Below are positions 1 to 11,297 of a stretch of DNA of 64,000 nt, piece after piece (position 1 is the first letter of the stretch; every line of letters begins with the position of its first letter). Location: positions 1-64,000 of the forward strand of contig MVAQ01000095.1 in the NCBI GenBank assembly GCA_014825775.1, read 5' to 3'. The DNA comes from Krasilnikovozyma curviuscula. Lineage: Eukaryota > Basidiomycota > Tremellomycetes > Cystofilobasidiales > Mrakiaceae. Both the position numbers and the translations under genes were made by a program. The notes under the pieces were generated by a model. The model saw only the letters and a program-made list of their open reading frames with translations. It was not told the origin of the DNA and did no database searches.

Positions 1-1
1 A

Positions 2-755
2 GAGAATAGTGGACGTACATCTCATTTACAGAATCCTTCCCCACTAGCTTCAAATCAACCCTACGTTCCTCAACCGTTCATCTCACATTCACCTTCAACT
101 TTCGCTCCGGCCGAATTCCACCAATCTCTATCTCAAACACCGTCAGCAGCTCAAGTGCCAACCAGACCCATGTCACCAACATCTGCAGCTATCGCGAGAG
201 CTACCGGTCAGATACCATTGTCGTATGCGCCAGTTTCACAACAACCTATACCCACTCACCAACAATACCCCCAACAACATATGCCATATAATCCTTATCA
301 GCCTCGACCCCAAGTCTTCTATCCCAACCCAATGTTTTCTCAACAACAGTTCATCCAACAACCGGCATGGAATCCGTCAATGATGAATGGACCTCAACGG
401 ATACCTGGTATGGCTGGGCACATCAATCCAATGTTTCGTCCACCCATGCCGCACTTCGGTGGTCCTCCACCAGCACAATCGCCAGTAGTGAGCTCGTTTC
501 CTTACTGCAGCGAAAACCAGGTTTTCCTAACTATGCTGATCCACGCGCGCGATTTTTTTTGTCTGCTAGCTACCGATGACTGCTCAGCAACTCCAAGCTC
601 AATTATACCAGCAACAACAGCAACACCAGAGGGAAATGACCTCTCTCAGAGTTTCAGTGCCCTCTCCTTCACATGCTCAAGGTCCCGCGTCGCAGCCTGA
701 TAGCAACGGAGCGACTCCAGCAATGTCACCTCCGCCTGGTGCTACACCGCAGTGA
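2..755 (+). CDS. 3' part of a Q/P/M-rich low-complexity protein (partial)
   Basis: Two exons are visible, 2..520 and 588..755, joined in phase 0 across a 67-nt GT-AG intron; the frame is open from the window edge, so the start lies upstream. The visible 228 residues are rich in Pro, Gln, Ser and Met, with many PQ, QQ and NP/MF pieces and a QQQQQ run near the C terminus, and contain no folded domain I can name. Tails of this kind occur in RNA-binding or P-body proteins such as Ataxin-2/Pbp1 and in eIF4G-like scaffolds, but no PAM2 motif is seen here, so the identity stays open. The stop is TGA at 753-755. Confidence is high that this is coding and low for any function. Confidence 0.7.
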
Positions 756-1343
756 TAAGATTAGTAGTAGGTATTACTCGTATCATCTTCTCTGCTCCCA
801 GAAGTTTGCAGGTCTGCAAGCTTTGAAGTAACTTTGCTTTGGGCTGCGCTTGTTCGTAGCACCAGATTGATACACTGAGAAAAAGTAGTCTCCCTCGAAC
901 CATGAAGCTAAGTAAAACCCATTTGAAGGTGAAAATTTGAATGCAAATCATAGCATATAGTAACAAAGGTCTCCGAGAGGTGCACATCGGTCTTTCGAGC
1001 TGGTTAGTTCGTTAGCGTCAGCACTTCTGCGTACGTACTTGCCCAGTCTCAACTCTAACAAAGACTGCATAAGCCGTTTCTTCCGGCAGGATCGACATTT
1101 CGCCGGGTAAATTGTAGTAAAATCAGAGACATGAAAGACAGAAACAAAAACGTCGCGGGTCATTGCCAAACCGGCGCGTCGCGAAGCGCATCGGTTTTCA
1201 GTGACCGGTAAAAGGGTGGAGTGTCTTGATGAGCGAGCCGGCGACTAGATCAACCTTTTAGACGGTACATATACCGATACGCACACGTAAGTGCGTTGTT
1301 TTTCTTGCGATCTGGCCCGAGACTGAAACCAGCATGCCAAGTT
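756..1343. other. Intergenic region between the Q-rich gene and tRNA-Thr
   Basis: About 590 bp hold the 3' flank of the upstream gene and the 5' flank of the tRNA. Short open frames on the minus strand (742-1169) have no splice partners or recognisable motifs. Nothing else is supported. Confidence 0.6.
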
Positions 1344-1430
1344 GCCCGTTTAGCTCAGTGGTAGAGCGCGCCACTCGTAATTCGCATCCTTTGCAATGGT
1401 GAGGTCACTAGTTCAAACCTGGTATCGGGC
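1344..1430 (+). tRNA. tRNA-Thr (anticodon CGT) with a short intron
   Basis: A cloverleaf folds by eye. The acceptor stem GCCCGTT/ATCGGGC has one U-U mismatch, the D arm is GCTC-AGTGGTA-GAGC, the anticodon stem is CGCCA/TGGTG around loop CTCGTAA, the variable segment is AGGTC, and the T arm is ACTAG-TTCAAAC-CTGGT. The anticodon CGT reads ACG (Thr). A roughly 16-nt intron interrupts the loop one base 3' of the anticodon, the standard position for eukaryotic nuclear tRNA introns. A TTTT pol III terminator follows at 1434-1437. The internal A box (TAGCTCAGTGG) and B box (AGTTCAAACCT) are recognisable. Confidence 0.85.
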
Positions 1431-1935
1431 CAGTTTTGTAGCAAACGACGTTTGTGTCACTCTTTTTTCTTTCTTCCCTCATTCCCCTTTATATGTTTAT
1501 TATCTCTTCTTTCACGGTAGTTCTTATGTTTCTTCATAGCAGAAATGGTCACGGAGTCTTCTTTCAGGAAGAAGAACCTGTCAACACCTCTAAATACATT
1601 TAAAAGCAAGGTTTGGTCCTTGATTTTGGTCCTTGACCATTCTTGAGGCAACTATAGATAAGTTCGTTCCTCCCTACGGTGTCCTTCACACATTGAAAGA
1701 GTTGGGCTGAACGCGAGTCGTTGCCTTGAGATTCATGATCAGTCTGCTTATTTTCTCTTTTCTCCCTTTTCCTGCTATGGTTTCTTATTCATGTCAGCGA
1801 AAGCAGGGCCGATCTTCTCAATTCCACTGTGCAGCGCGTGATCTACAATTGCGGGTTACTCTAGCGGCATGTGTTTGCAGATCTGACCCGAAGCCAATAA
1901 GTTAAAGTCTGCTTCCAACTCACACCATAAAAAAT
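1431..1935. other. Intergenic region between tRNA-Thr and the NIF3 gene
   Basis: About 500 bp of T/C-rich sequence contain the pol III terminator just after the tRNA and the 3' flank of the NIF3 family gene. No gene is supported here. Confidence 0.6.
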
Positions 1936-3181
1936 TTAAACTGTTTTAAATGGCTCTTCATCCTTCTCACTGACGATAACCTCAAATGCGAGATCTGGAT
2001 ATGAATCGTCCAGCTGCTTTTGAAGCTGCGCCTTCAGAACTGCTTTTAGGTAGGGCCGTTCCGTGTTTGAATGACCACCTAGCATAAGAGAAACAGAATA
2101 ATTTAACAGAGTTCTCGGAGTTGAAAGGAGATCGTCACGTACAAATAATGACCGTTTGGCCCTTCGCAACGGCAGCCAAGATCGAATGGTGGTCCATTTC
2201 GCCTGTCCAAAGACAGTCGACATGGTCCGCTGCCCCCTTAAAAACGCCAGCTCCTGATCCATTGCAGATGGCAATGGACTTGATGAGTGGATCCGTAGAG
2301 GTAGAGCCGGAGAGTGCTGGGAGAGCCAGTTGAACTGAAACACCAGCCACGAGATAGAAGTCAGCCTGAGCATATACTCAATCTGTAAACTGGAGAGAGT
2401 GAACAGCTTACCATGGTCTATTCCCAGTATTTTCTTGATGTCAGCGACTACCTCACTCACTTTTACACCTTCGCCCTCGAACGTAACTACTCGCCCATCA
2501 CCTGCACCCTCAACCGTCGCATGTGGTCTTAAGATTCCAGCCTTTCCCCCACCATAAGCAGATACAGAACCGTTGGAGGTGAAAGCGGTGCAAAGGTAGT
2601 CTGTCATTCCACCACCAACACAATCCAGAGATGTGTGGGGTACAAAGGTTGAGATTCCTTTCGCTGAAAGACGGAGCAGAGATGCTTGAAGAGGAACCTG
2701 GAGAGTTATTGATCTGGTAAGTGGAGAGATATAGAGGGAAGTGTATGTGAATGAGAAATTTAGCTCAAATATGCAGAACGTTGATGGACGAAATCCAGCT
2801 AGCTTCGGGTCGCGCTGCAAACTTACTTGATGCCGGAAAAGATGCAAGGATGATAAGAAATAACAGCACCAAGATCAGGAATTGAAAGTGCTTCAGTGCA
2901 GACGGGTGAGGTAAGGTCGATGGTGAGCAAGATCTTAGTCGGCGACGCTTTAGATGCTCGAGTTGCGATTTGAGGTGGGAATGGTGCCTCTGCAAACCCA
3001 AAAAGGGTTAGAACCTCCAGCAGAAACAATATTTTAAGCGATTAATTCGAGTCTACTCACCAACCAGAAGGCCCACATTATCCCACGAACCTGCCAGACT
3101 CAAGGGCGCTATGTGCTCCCAAACTGTTTGAATGGCTTTGGCTGGAGAAATAGCTGTAGCTGATGACAAACTGTGAGACAT
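1936..3181 (-). CDS. NIF3 / DUF34 family metal-binding protein (NIF3L1-like)
   Basis: Five exons (3061..3181, 2827..2989, 2412..2713, 2143..2334, 1936..2078) join in frame to 306 residues. NIF3 hallmarks are present in order: N-terminal SWDNVGLLVE, then SYHPCIF (metal-ligand His) near residue 85, the PLQASLLRL helix, PHTSLDCVGGGMTDYL, GSGAGVF with DHVDCLWTGEM in the C-terminal half, and the closing GGHSNTERPYL (second metal-site His). The family forms dimetal-binding rings; the exact reaction is unsettled (bacterial members are annotated GTP cyclohydrolase I type 2). Length fits between bacterial (about 250) and human (about 377) members. The start is the first ATG preceding the conserved N terminus. 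It is divergent from the membrane protein gene at 3673. Confidence 0.88.
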
Positions 3182-3672
3182 CCTTCTGAGAATCCTATTC
3201 ATATAAGAATTGGAACAAAGATAAGGCTTGTTGATCGTCGTTGTTACAGCCTCATTTTTCTACGGGGGAGGCATTGGCACTGCTGGTTTGCCTCACTCTT
3301 TCACCACTTTTTTCATAGTTTTCTCCCAACGAAGAATCCTGCAGCATCAGTGGGAAAGATTAAGTGCTGAATTTCAGGGGAACGCAGCTGCGTCGTGAGT
3401 TTTTCGTTTAGGGCTCCTGTTCAGACACAGGAGGGCATCGATTGCGGACCCTGGCTGACCTGACATACCTTTCCTCGAACGCTGACTCTTTGATTGAACG
3501 TCCTCCAACTGTTACTATCTACGGGTCTCAGTAGTACTTTTTCTGGTTCTTGGTACCAAGACGGGCTTGGTTCTTGTGAAGTCTCCTTCGCGGTTTCCGC
3601 TTCGAATCCCTATTCAAAGGAGTAGCTTTCTCTCACCCTGGTCAATCTCTTGTTGAGGCCTTGAACTCAGAC
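3182..3672. promoter_or_regulatory. Divergent intergenic promoter region (NIF3 / membrane protein)
   Basis: About 490 bp separate two divergent start codons and should hold both promoters. No TATA box or clear operator is visible; C/T-rich stretches lie upstream of the plus-strand gene. Confidence 0.45.
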
Positions 3673-5326
3673 ATGGCTGGCGTGAAGGAGCTTGTGAAAA
3701 GAGCTCAAGCTTGTTGGCTCAAGTGAGTATGCGTGTTTGGTTTCGAATTCGAGCAACTCTGACGACTTTCTATTCATTCAATCTGCAACATTCAGAGACG
3801 ATAACCCCTGTAAGCTTCTTCACGACGCTGCCGCTTCTTTCTGACGCGTATCCTTTCTAACTAAATGCTTGCTAATCTTCACTGCAGATGGGAAAACCTA
3901 CGATCATCGAGGGAACCCTTGTGCAACCTATGGGTAAGGCTTTGATCTGCTCCCCATTTTTGGATTACTTTCTTGGTCGCCCTGAAGGTCCATTTTCCGC
4001 TGACACAACACTCTACCATACTCTCTCACAATCCAGAACAACTGATTATATTGTAGCTGGGGCTGTCTTTGGTATTTGTAAGTATTTCTATGATAGGTAG
4101 TAACCCACTGGAGGAAGCATCAGCTAAGAAATCCTGACGGGCTCATTTTTACTCTTTCACAGTGGGATTGATTCTCATTACATTGGGAGTTGGCTGGGTT
4201 GTTCGTTATTCTCGTCAAGCGTGAGCAATTTATTTAGAAGCTGCATAGAGTCACGCTCTCTTTTTAGAAACTCACACACAGCCACCTTTTATGTGCTGGC
4301 ATACAGAACGCGATTTCGTCGATTCTGGAACCAGTCTCCAGAAGATTATGAACTCAAACAGCATCACGATCCATTGTTGTACACCGGTAGACCAGGTTCA
4401 GTCGTTCAATCATCTTCGCATTCAATCAAGTCGTCAACAGTCGGCCATGTCAGAAGTCCATTGTCAAGTCAGGGTCATTCTGATGAAGGATATACTCAAG
4501 CTAGATACGGTGAAGGTGGTTTGGGCGCCAGTGGGTCAGGAGGCGCGAGTGCTTTCCCAAGCGGCAGTACAGCGCAGTATCATCCAGGTTAGTCGATCAG
4601 TTCCGTAATTCCTTGGTACCCTCCCGACTCTCAAAAACTCTCATCGTTTCAACGTTAGGACCAATACGTTCCTACCCTCAACCTCAAGCTGCTCCCAACC
4701 AGCCCTGGCAAAACTTCAGGGGGCCTTCGAGCTCGGAGGTCAATCTCCACGCACCAAACCCAAACAGATACGCCGGCGCTGGAATTGAAGGTCAAGGATT
4801 TTTAGCGGGAAATAGACCAGGTAGCCCAGGCTTCAATCCTTCGACAGATAACCTCGGTCAGTTTAGAGGTCCTACGCCAACGGGCCCTAGATTACCACTC
4901 GTAGATAACGTGAGTACCAGGTGTTCAATGACCGCAATATTTGAGTTGTGCGTTTTTAGACTCATTCATCCATATCTTCATCAGTTTGGGGGTCCTGGCC
5001 AATTCCGTCCACCACCAGCTCAACAACCGCCCAGACCGCAATCTCCAGGGCAGTTCCGTCCACCACCACCACTCCAACAACCCAGGCCTCAATCACCAGG
5101 CTTCCAGCCTCAATTCAGACCTCCTCAGTCTCCGCAAGGCCAGCTACAGTTTAGACCTCCTCAGCCTCCACAAGGTCAGCAGCAGTTCAGACCTCAAATG
5201 GGTCCTCCAGGCCAGTTCAGACCACCACCACCTCAGCAGATGGGATTCCGACCACCACCTCCCCAAGGTCAGCCATACCAAACACCTTATACAGTGCCAT
5301 ATCAACAGCCGCCGTACCGCGGTTAA
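3673..5326 (+). CDS. Single-pass membrane protein with Pro/Gln-rich QFRPP-repeat tail
   Basis: Eight exons (3673..3722, 3796..3809, 3888..3933, 4037..4071, 4163..4220, 4307..4587, 4659..4909, 4985..5326) give 358 residues. Exon 2 is only 14 nt. The N terminus (MAGVKELVKRAQ, then CWLKDDNPYGKTYDHRGNPC) precedes one strong transmembrane segment (about residues 38-60, IVAGAVFGILGLILITLGVGWVV) followed by basic RYSRQATRFRRFW, suggesting a short extracytosolic or lumenal N terminus and a long cytosolic tail. The tail is Ser/Gly-rich, then from about residue 246 becomes tandem QFRPP(P) and P(R)PQSPG units to the end. I do not recognise the family; a membrane adaptor binding SH3, WW or profilin-type partners is possible but inferred only from the proline repeats. 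Confidence 0.82.
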
Positions 5327-5858
5327 AAGCTGCATTGCGTGTATTGTCAAAGCAGCTCAGTGCGCGTCCAAATGCACTTCATTGGAGCTGATGTTCTGTT
5401 TTCACAATTGATATACCATCCTGGGCAATCATGACCTTGTTTCATTTTCACTCTTTCATTTTCATTTTCTCATTCTCTTAAAAAACGAACATTCGCATGT
5501 AGCCCTGTCGACTCCTCTTTTCCCTCTTCCTTTCTGCTTTCACTTCACGCCTGAGCTATAAGCCAGCACTTTATTATTTTCTTCTTATCAATCATCTATT
5601 ATGGTGTCTGTCATCATTGGCTTTAATTGATTTCTTTTGATGATATCCCTTTGTCCATCTCGCGACGAGCTGCGCGTCTTGACAGAAGGCCCTCTTGCAG
5701 ATATGACTTTCTGGCTCATAAGAAATAAGGAAAAATCTATCCACACTGTGATCCGGTCCTCGACCTTATCAGTAATGTGTGTTTTTGAACTAAATCGTCT
5801 TCCCCCCTCCTAAAAAAACCCTCCTTTTCCTATCACCTAAATTCCGAGCAGGAACGGC
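5327..5858. other. Intergenic 3' flanks (convergent genes)
   Basis: The region lies between the stop codons of the membrane protein gene and RIP1. It is pyrimidine-rich with TTCATTTTC-type runs near 5450-5480, as expected for 3' UTR sequence. No gene is supported. Confidence 0.55.
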
Positions 5859-7096
<1,238 letters not shown>

Positions 7097-7256
7097 CGTT
7101 GGGGTCGGATTTCCTGGGTGAGAGACAGGTGTCAAACACCCTGAGGGAAGACGTCGAGCCAATTTTTGTGCCACCAGCAGGCAAAGCGCTCTGATTGGGT
7201 GAGCGCATCCCCTTGGTCCAATCTCCATCGCATCTTGTTTTCACCCATCAGCCAAG
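7097..7256. promoter_or_regulatory. Short divergent promoter (RIP1 / MAT2B-like)
   Basis: Only 160 bp separate the two start codons, so both promoters must lie within or overlap the transcribed 5' ends. No TATA element is seen. Confidence 0.5.
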
Positions 7257-8759
7257 ATGAAGATTCTCATCACTGGAGTAAGCAGGCTGTCTTGCTGGTG
7301 AAAATGATCTGTGTAGTTTATTTTGCTGATGGTTTGCGTGGGTATGGGCTCAGGCGTCAGGCGTACTGGGGCGCGCTTGTCTAGCTGAATTCGCGTTGGA
7401 TGCTGCTTTCACAGAGGGTAAACATAAAAGACTGCCTTTCTGGAGAATAAAAGATATAATATCTGACCAATTTGGTCTTTTAAGTGAAAGGACTTGCTTG
7501 GACTCGAGCTGAAAAAAACCCCCAGTTGGTCAAACTGGACCTCCTGGACTCAGCCTCAGTGACAAAGTATGTCACAGAGTTCAAGCCTGATGCTGTAATT
7601 CACTGTGCTGCTGAGAGAAGTAAGTCAGAGATCAGAATGTTCAGGGCCACTGGACCGTTTCATTTCAGAGAGCTAATCGTCAACACTGTGCAGGACCTGA
7701 CGTCGCTGAAGCGAAACCAGAAGAATCTCGAAAGCTCAACGCAGAAACTCCAGCGCTACTGGCATCATTATCTGCTTCTCTTGGCTTCTATCTGATCTAC
7801 ATCTCAACCGACTGTTAGTCTCATTCTCCCAGTTGCGCCGCTCACAATGTCACTGACACTTTCATTGACAACCTGACAGATGTTTTCCCAGGAACCAACC
7901 CACCATACGAAGTTAACTCCACGCCTGAACCCCTGAATTTCTACGGCAAGACAAAACGTCAAGGCGAAGTTGCGACGCTAGAAGGTGCCCCTGAAAGCAG
8001 TTCGGTGGTCAGGGTACCCGTTCTGTAAGCATACGTTCTTCTACGACAGCTCTTCGAGTTACTGATCGACTTTGAGTTAAGGTACGGGCCTGCTGAATAT
8101 AATGGAGAGACAGCTATCAACTGTTTGGTTGATATCGTAAAGGACCAGTCAGGCAAACACTACAAAAGTGAGCTGTCTCCATGACCTCTGTCCGACTTCT
8201 TTGATGACTAACGGCTGGACAACTCCTTCATCTACAGTGGATGCATACCAAACGAGATATCCCACAAATGTTGAAGATGTCGCCATCTTCGTGTCCAATC
8301 TATGCAGTACGTCGTTTCCACGCGAGCAGTTTCTTAGCACATCTTAAACCGCTTTCCGTCAACTCCTAACACCATATCCATTCTATCCAACTCGAATCGC
8401 TCTTCCTTCTCTCATACAGAGCTACCTTCAAAAACGCAGCCGCAGATTCTGCACTACTCATCGACGACGCCGTACACAAAGTACGACATGTGTGCCATCA
8501 TTGCCCAGCACCTGAAACTTCCCATCGGACACATCACAGAGGATAAGAGCGTACCCGCCTCAGGTACCGTCCGACCGAAGGTGAGTGTCCTTGTTTGTTC
8601 TTTACCCGCCTGTGAAGAAACTGATGTTGTTGGTCGGTGATTCCGCGTCAGGACACAAAACTGTCGCTGAAAGTTTCAGAGACACTTGGGTTCAGTATTG
8701 AGGAGAAGGTCGACTTCAAGGCGTGGTGGGGTAGCTATTTGGACAAGACGGAGAAATAA
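7257..8759 (+). CDS. MAT2B-like short-chain dehydrogenase (dTDP-4-dehydrorhamnose reductase family)
   Basis: Nine exons (7257..7277, 7354..7417, 7485..7619, 7694..7813, 7880..8024, 8082..8167, 8238..8306, 8420..8580, 8652..8759) yield 302 residues. The Rossmann nucleotide motif GASGVLG is at residues 7-13, followed by PDAVIHCAAERPDVAE, YLIYISTDYVFPGTNPPYE and the SDR active-site YGKTK (Y135, K139), then VRVPVLYGP and a conserved C-terminal half. This matches the regulatory beta subunit of methionine adenosyltransferase (MAT2B), which modulates S-adenosylmethionine synthesis; the wider family includes RmlD reductases, so enzymatic reduction of a nucleotide sugar cannot be excluded. The first exon is 21 nt; ATG AAG ATT CTC matches the family's MKxLxTGA start. 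Confidence 0.88.
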
Positions 8760-9177
8760 TTGAATTTCTACTGCTGGCTCCCCCCCAAACAATAGTGCTA
8801 GCTTTCGAGGGCGATTTAGATGAGAACATTTCGTGTGTATAGAAGATGAATTCGTTAAACTAGTGTATGGGTCAAGACCACGAGAAAAGGCGTGACGACG
8901 GACGGGCGGGCGTGACATATGCGAAGATACAACAGAAAGAAACGGCGCGTATGGGAAGTAACTAGTGAGAAAGAGGGTGAGTGTGCGATGAGGGTATAGT
9001 GAATTGGTTGGAGGGAATATGTGATTGAGGAATGGGGTAATACTAGGTGAATCAAAACCCAAGTCGGTAAGCTAAAGAGTCACGACAGGGGATGGGGGCC
9101 AAGGCGTATGACCGGTTTAGCGCCAAAAAAAAAAGACTTGGTAAACGCACCTAGAGCATGAGGATGAATAAGACACG
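8760..9177. other. Intergenic 3' flanks (convergent genes)
   Basis: This region separates convergent stop codons. A C8 run near 8780 and an A-rich run near 9125 are present. ORFs on the minus strand here (8676-9062) lack any motif. Confidence 0.55.
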
Positions 9178-10056
9178 TCATAGATGAGGGTATGTTGAGG
9201 TTAAGCAGATTCGTTTGGCAGTGCCGAAGCTGACGTCTTCATCCGCGTGTTTTCGTTTGTTGTGTGATGGTGTCGCAGTAGACGCCGACGACGACAAGGA
9301 TGAGGATGATTTGGAGAGCTGATGCAGGAATTTTATTCCCTTTCTGACCTCTGTAGAAGCACGAGAGTACGAAGAACGAGATAACATTCAGAAACAGCGT
9401 CAGTATTTCAGTGTCAATTTGGCTCAAACGTAAAATTTGAGTTTTGTTTTGAGTTTCAGAAAACACGCCCCAGTGCAAGGGCCCAAAAACTTACGATCAG
9501 CAAAGGTCATCTCTTCATCTGATGAAATGTCCTCGTCTTCCTCTTCCTCCAGGATGCCATCCAAAGGTGACTCCTCTTCTTCCTCACTCTGTTCCGACAC
9601 CCAGTCGTCGACTTCGTCGTGCTCTGCCTCTGCGCCTGCGCCGCCGCCACAAACCACCGGCTTTGACAGAAAGTCCTCGACATCGTCTATGATGTTCGTG
9701 AAGCTGGTGCTGCTGGAGGCCGAAGGCGAGGAGGACAAGGTGGATGAGAACGTCGAGCTCGAAGCGGTGGATGAGGCCATGAGGAATTCGTCAACGGCCT
9801 GCGAATAAGTTTGCTGATCTTCGCATGACATGGGGAGATGAATCGACCGCGACGACGACAGCAAGTCCTGATACGACCACGCTGGTGGACAGTAGAATGA
9901 TGGCTGCTGTTGCTGCTGCTGAGGCTGCTGGTACTGGGTGGTGGTGTCGAACTGGCGGGCGAGCAGGCTGCTGAAACGAACAGGCGTTGGGGCAATCAGC
10001 GGGCAGCTGTCGTCGACTGTGGTGATATTCCATCCCAATCGCTGGTTGGAGAGCAT
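9178..10056 (-). CDS. Acidic Ser/Glu-rich low-complexity protein, unknown function
   Basis: Two exons (9495..10056 and 9178..9350) join through a 144-nt intron to 244 residues. Visible features are a PQQQQQQP tract (about residues 44-52), a Ser-rich stretch (about 92-117), an acidic block (EQSEEEEES ... EEEEDEDISSDEE, about 155-182), then MTFADQVRKGIKFLHQL and a basic NKRKHADED/AKRICL tail that could act as a nuclear localisation signal. I do not recognise a family. Intrinsic disorder, acidity and the basic tail suggest a nuclear regulator, which is inference only. Codon use and in-frame splicing support a real gene, but a start or splice error is possible. Confidence 0.65.
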
Positions 10057-11297
10057 ATTCTCTGGTTGAATAAAGACGGTGATGGTTTGCCGCCCAGGTC
10101 TGCTAAAAGGAGGCCAGGAATAAAAGGAGCCAGCCCAATTTCGAAGGTGTCACAGCTGCAGCCAGCTACCGTAACTGAATACCCAAAGCCACGCGCTCCA
10201 AAAACTAATTGCAGCGACAGGGCGCGAGGGCTCCAGTTTTTTTTTTTGGGTTGCGCTACGCCTCGTCTCTGCTGGCAAAGCAGAGTCACCCTCAAATTTT
10301 GCGCCTCTCTGCCGGGTCAGAGCTCTGGAGTAAGCTACGGGGGTGGGTCAAACCTGCCGACATCCCATCGCTGGTGGGTCCTCTGCTGCTGCTGTCTCGT
10401 TTCCGCTGCTCGCCACATGGCTCTGCTTGGTTTCTGCTTGTCACTGGGATCTCCTGGGGGAACGAAAAAGGGTTCGACCAGCCGCCCAGCGTTTCAGGAA
10501 GAAGAACACCACTCTACGGGACGGAAGATAATCCTGTGAACCATAAACACTCTCCCTCCCAGGACGCACACTTTTTTTCCCCTCTGCTTGGGCGGCGCCG
10601 CGTCTGGATTCGGGAGGGCAGGGAGTGTCGATCTGAATCAGTGCCGTCTCTTATTTTTGCTACCGGTCACCGAGGGTTTTTTTCGTGGGTGCGCCTGCGG
10701 AAAGTTACAGCAAAGCGACCTACTATAGACAGCGTGGATCCCACAGGTGCCACGACGTGGGTAACAACCAACAAAGCAAGAGACACACAGTCACACCTCC
10801 GAGCGTGGTGGTGGATGACGGGACTTCGGGAAGACCGTCCCCAGACGTAACAAGAGTGCTTACTTCCGTGATGCTACAAGGTGTGCGTGCAGAGGAACCC
10901 CTGCGGGCATCTGTGAACACTTGTCTTTGTCGGGTAGGCAGGCGCAAACAAGACAATCTATTTTTCCTTCTTCGGAGCGCTTTCGGTCATTGTTTTGGAT
11001 GAAGACTCTGTACCTCAAACCTCCATACAGGATCCATCAGCCCGTCGGATATAGTTTGTCAAGAGGAACAGTCCCGTTCTCCTCGCGACACCTTTTGGAT
11101 TCCCGACCTCATTTTGGGGCTGTTCTGGGCATCAACTGGCCAACACATCTTTCTGCGGGACTGACAGACCCATAGATTTGTCAAAGTGAATAACAATGCT
11201 AAGAGTATGTATTGTTCAAAGGGGATATCGATGCAGTTTGGGGGAAGGGGAGTAGGGGGGTATAATCGAATGATAGTGTATGTAAAAGTGTCCGTTA
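10057..11297. promoter_or_regulatory. Long upstream region of the acidic-protein gene
   Basis: About 1.24 kb lie between the 3' end of the GH17 gene and the start of the acidic-protein gene, both on the minus strand. It is relatively GC-rich with CTG and poly-T/poly-G runs. Open frames here (for example 10209-10850) have no motif or splice structure and are not accepted as genes. It probably holds the acidic gene's promoter and the GH17 3' UTR. Confidence 0.45.

Noticed and set aside
2135..2333. Opposed ORFs within the NIF3 gene
   Set aside because: The minus-strand frame is exon 4 of NIF3 and the plus-strand frame is its shadow.
10209..10850. 213-codon plus-strand ORF
   Set aside because: It does not begin with ATG, has no motif or splice continuation, and overlaps other random frames.
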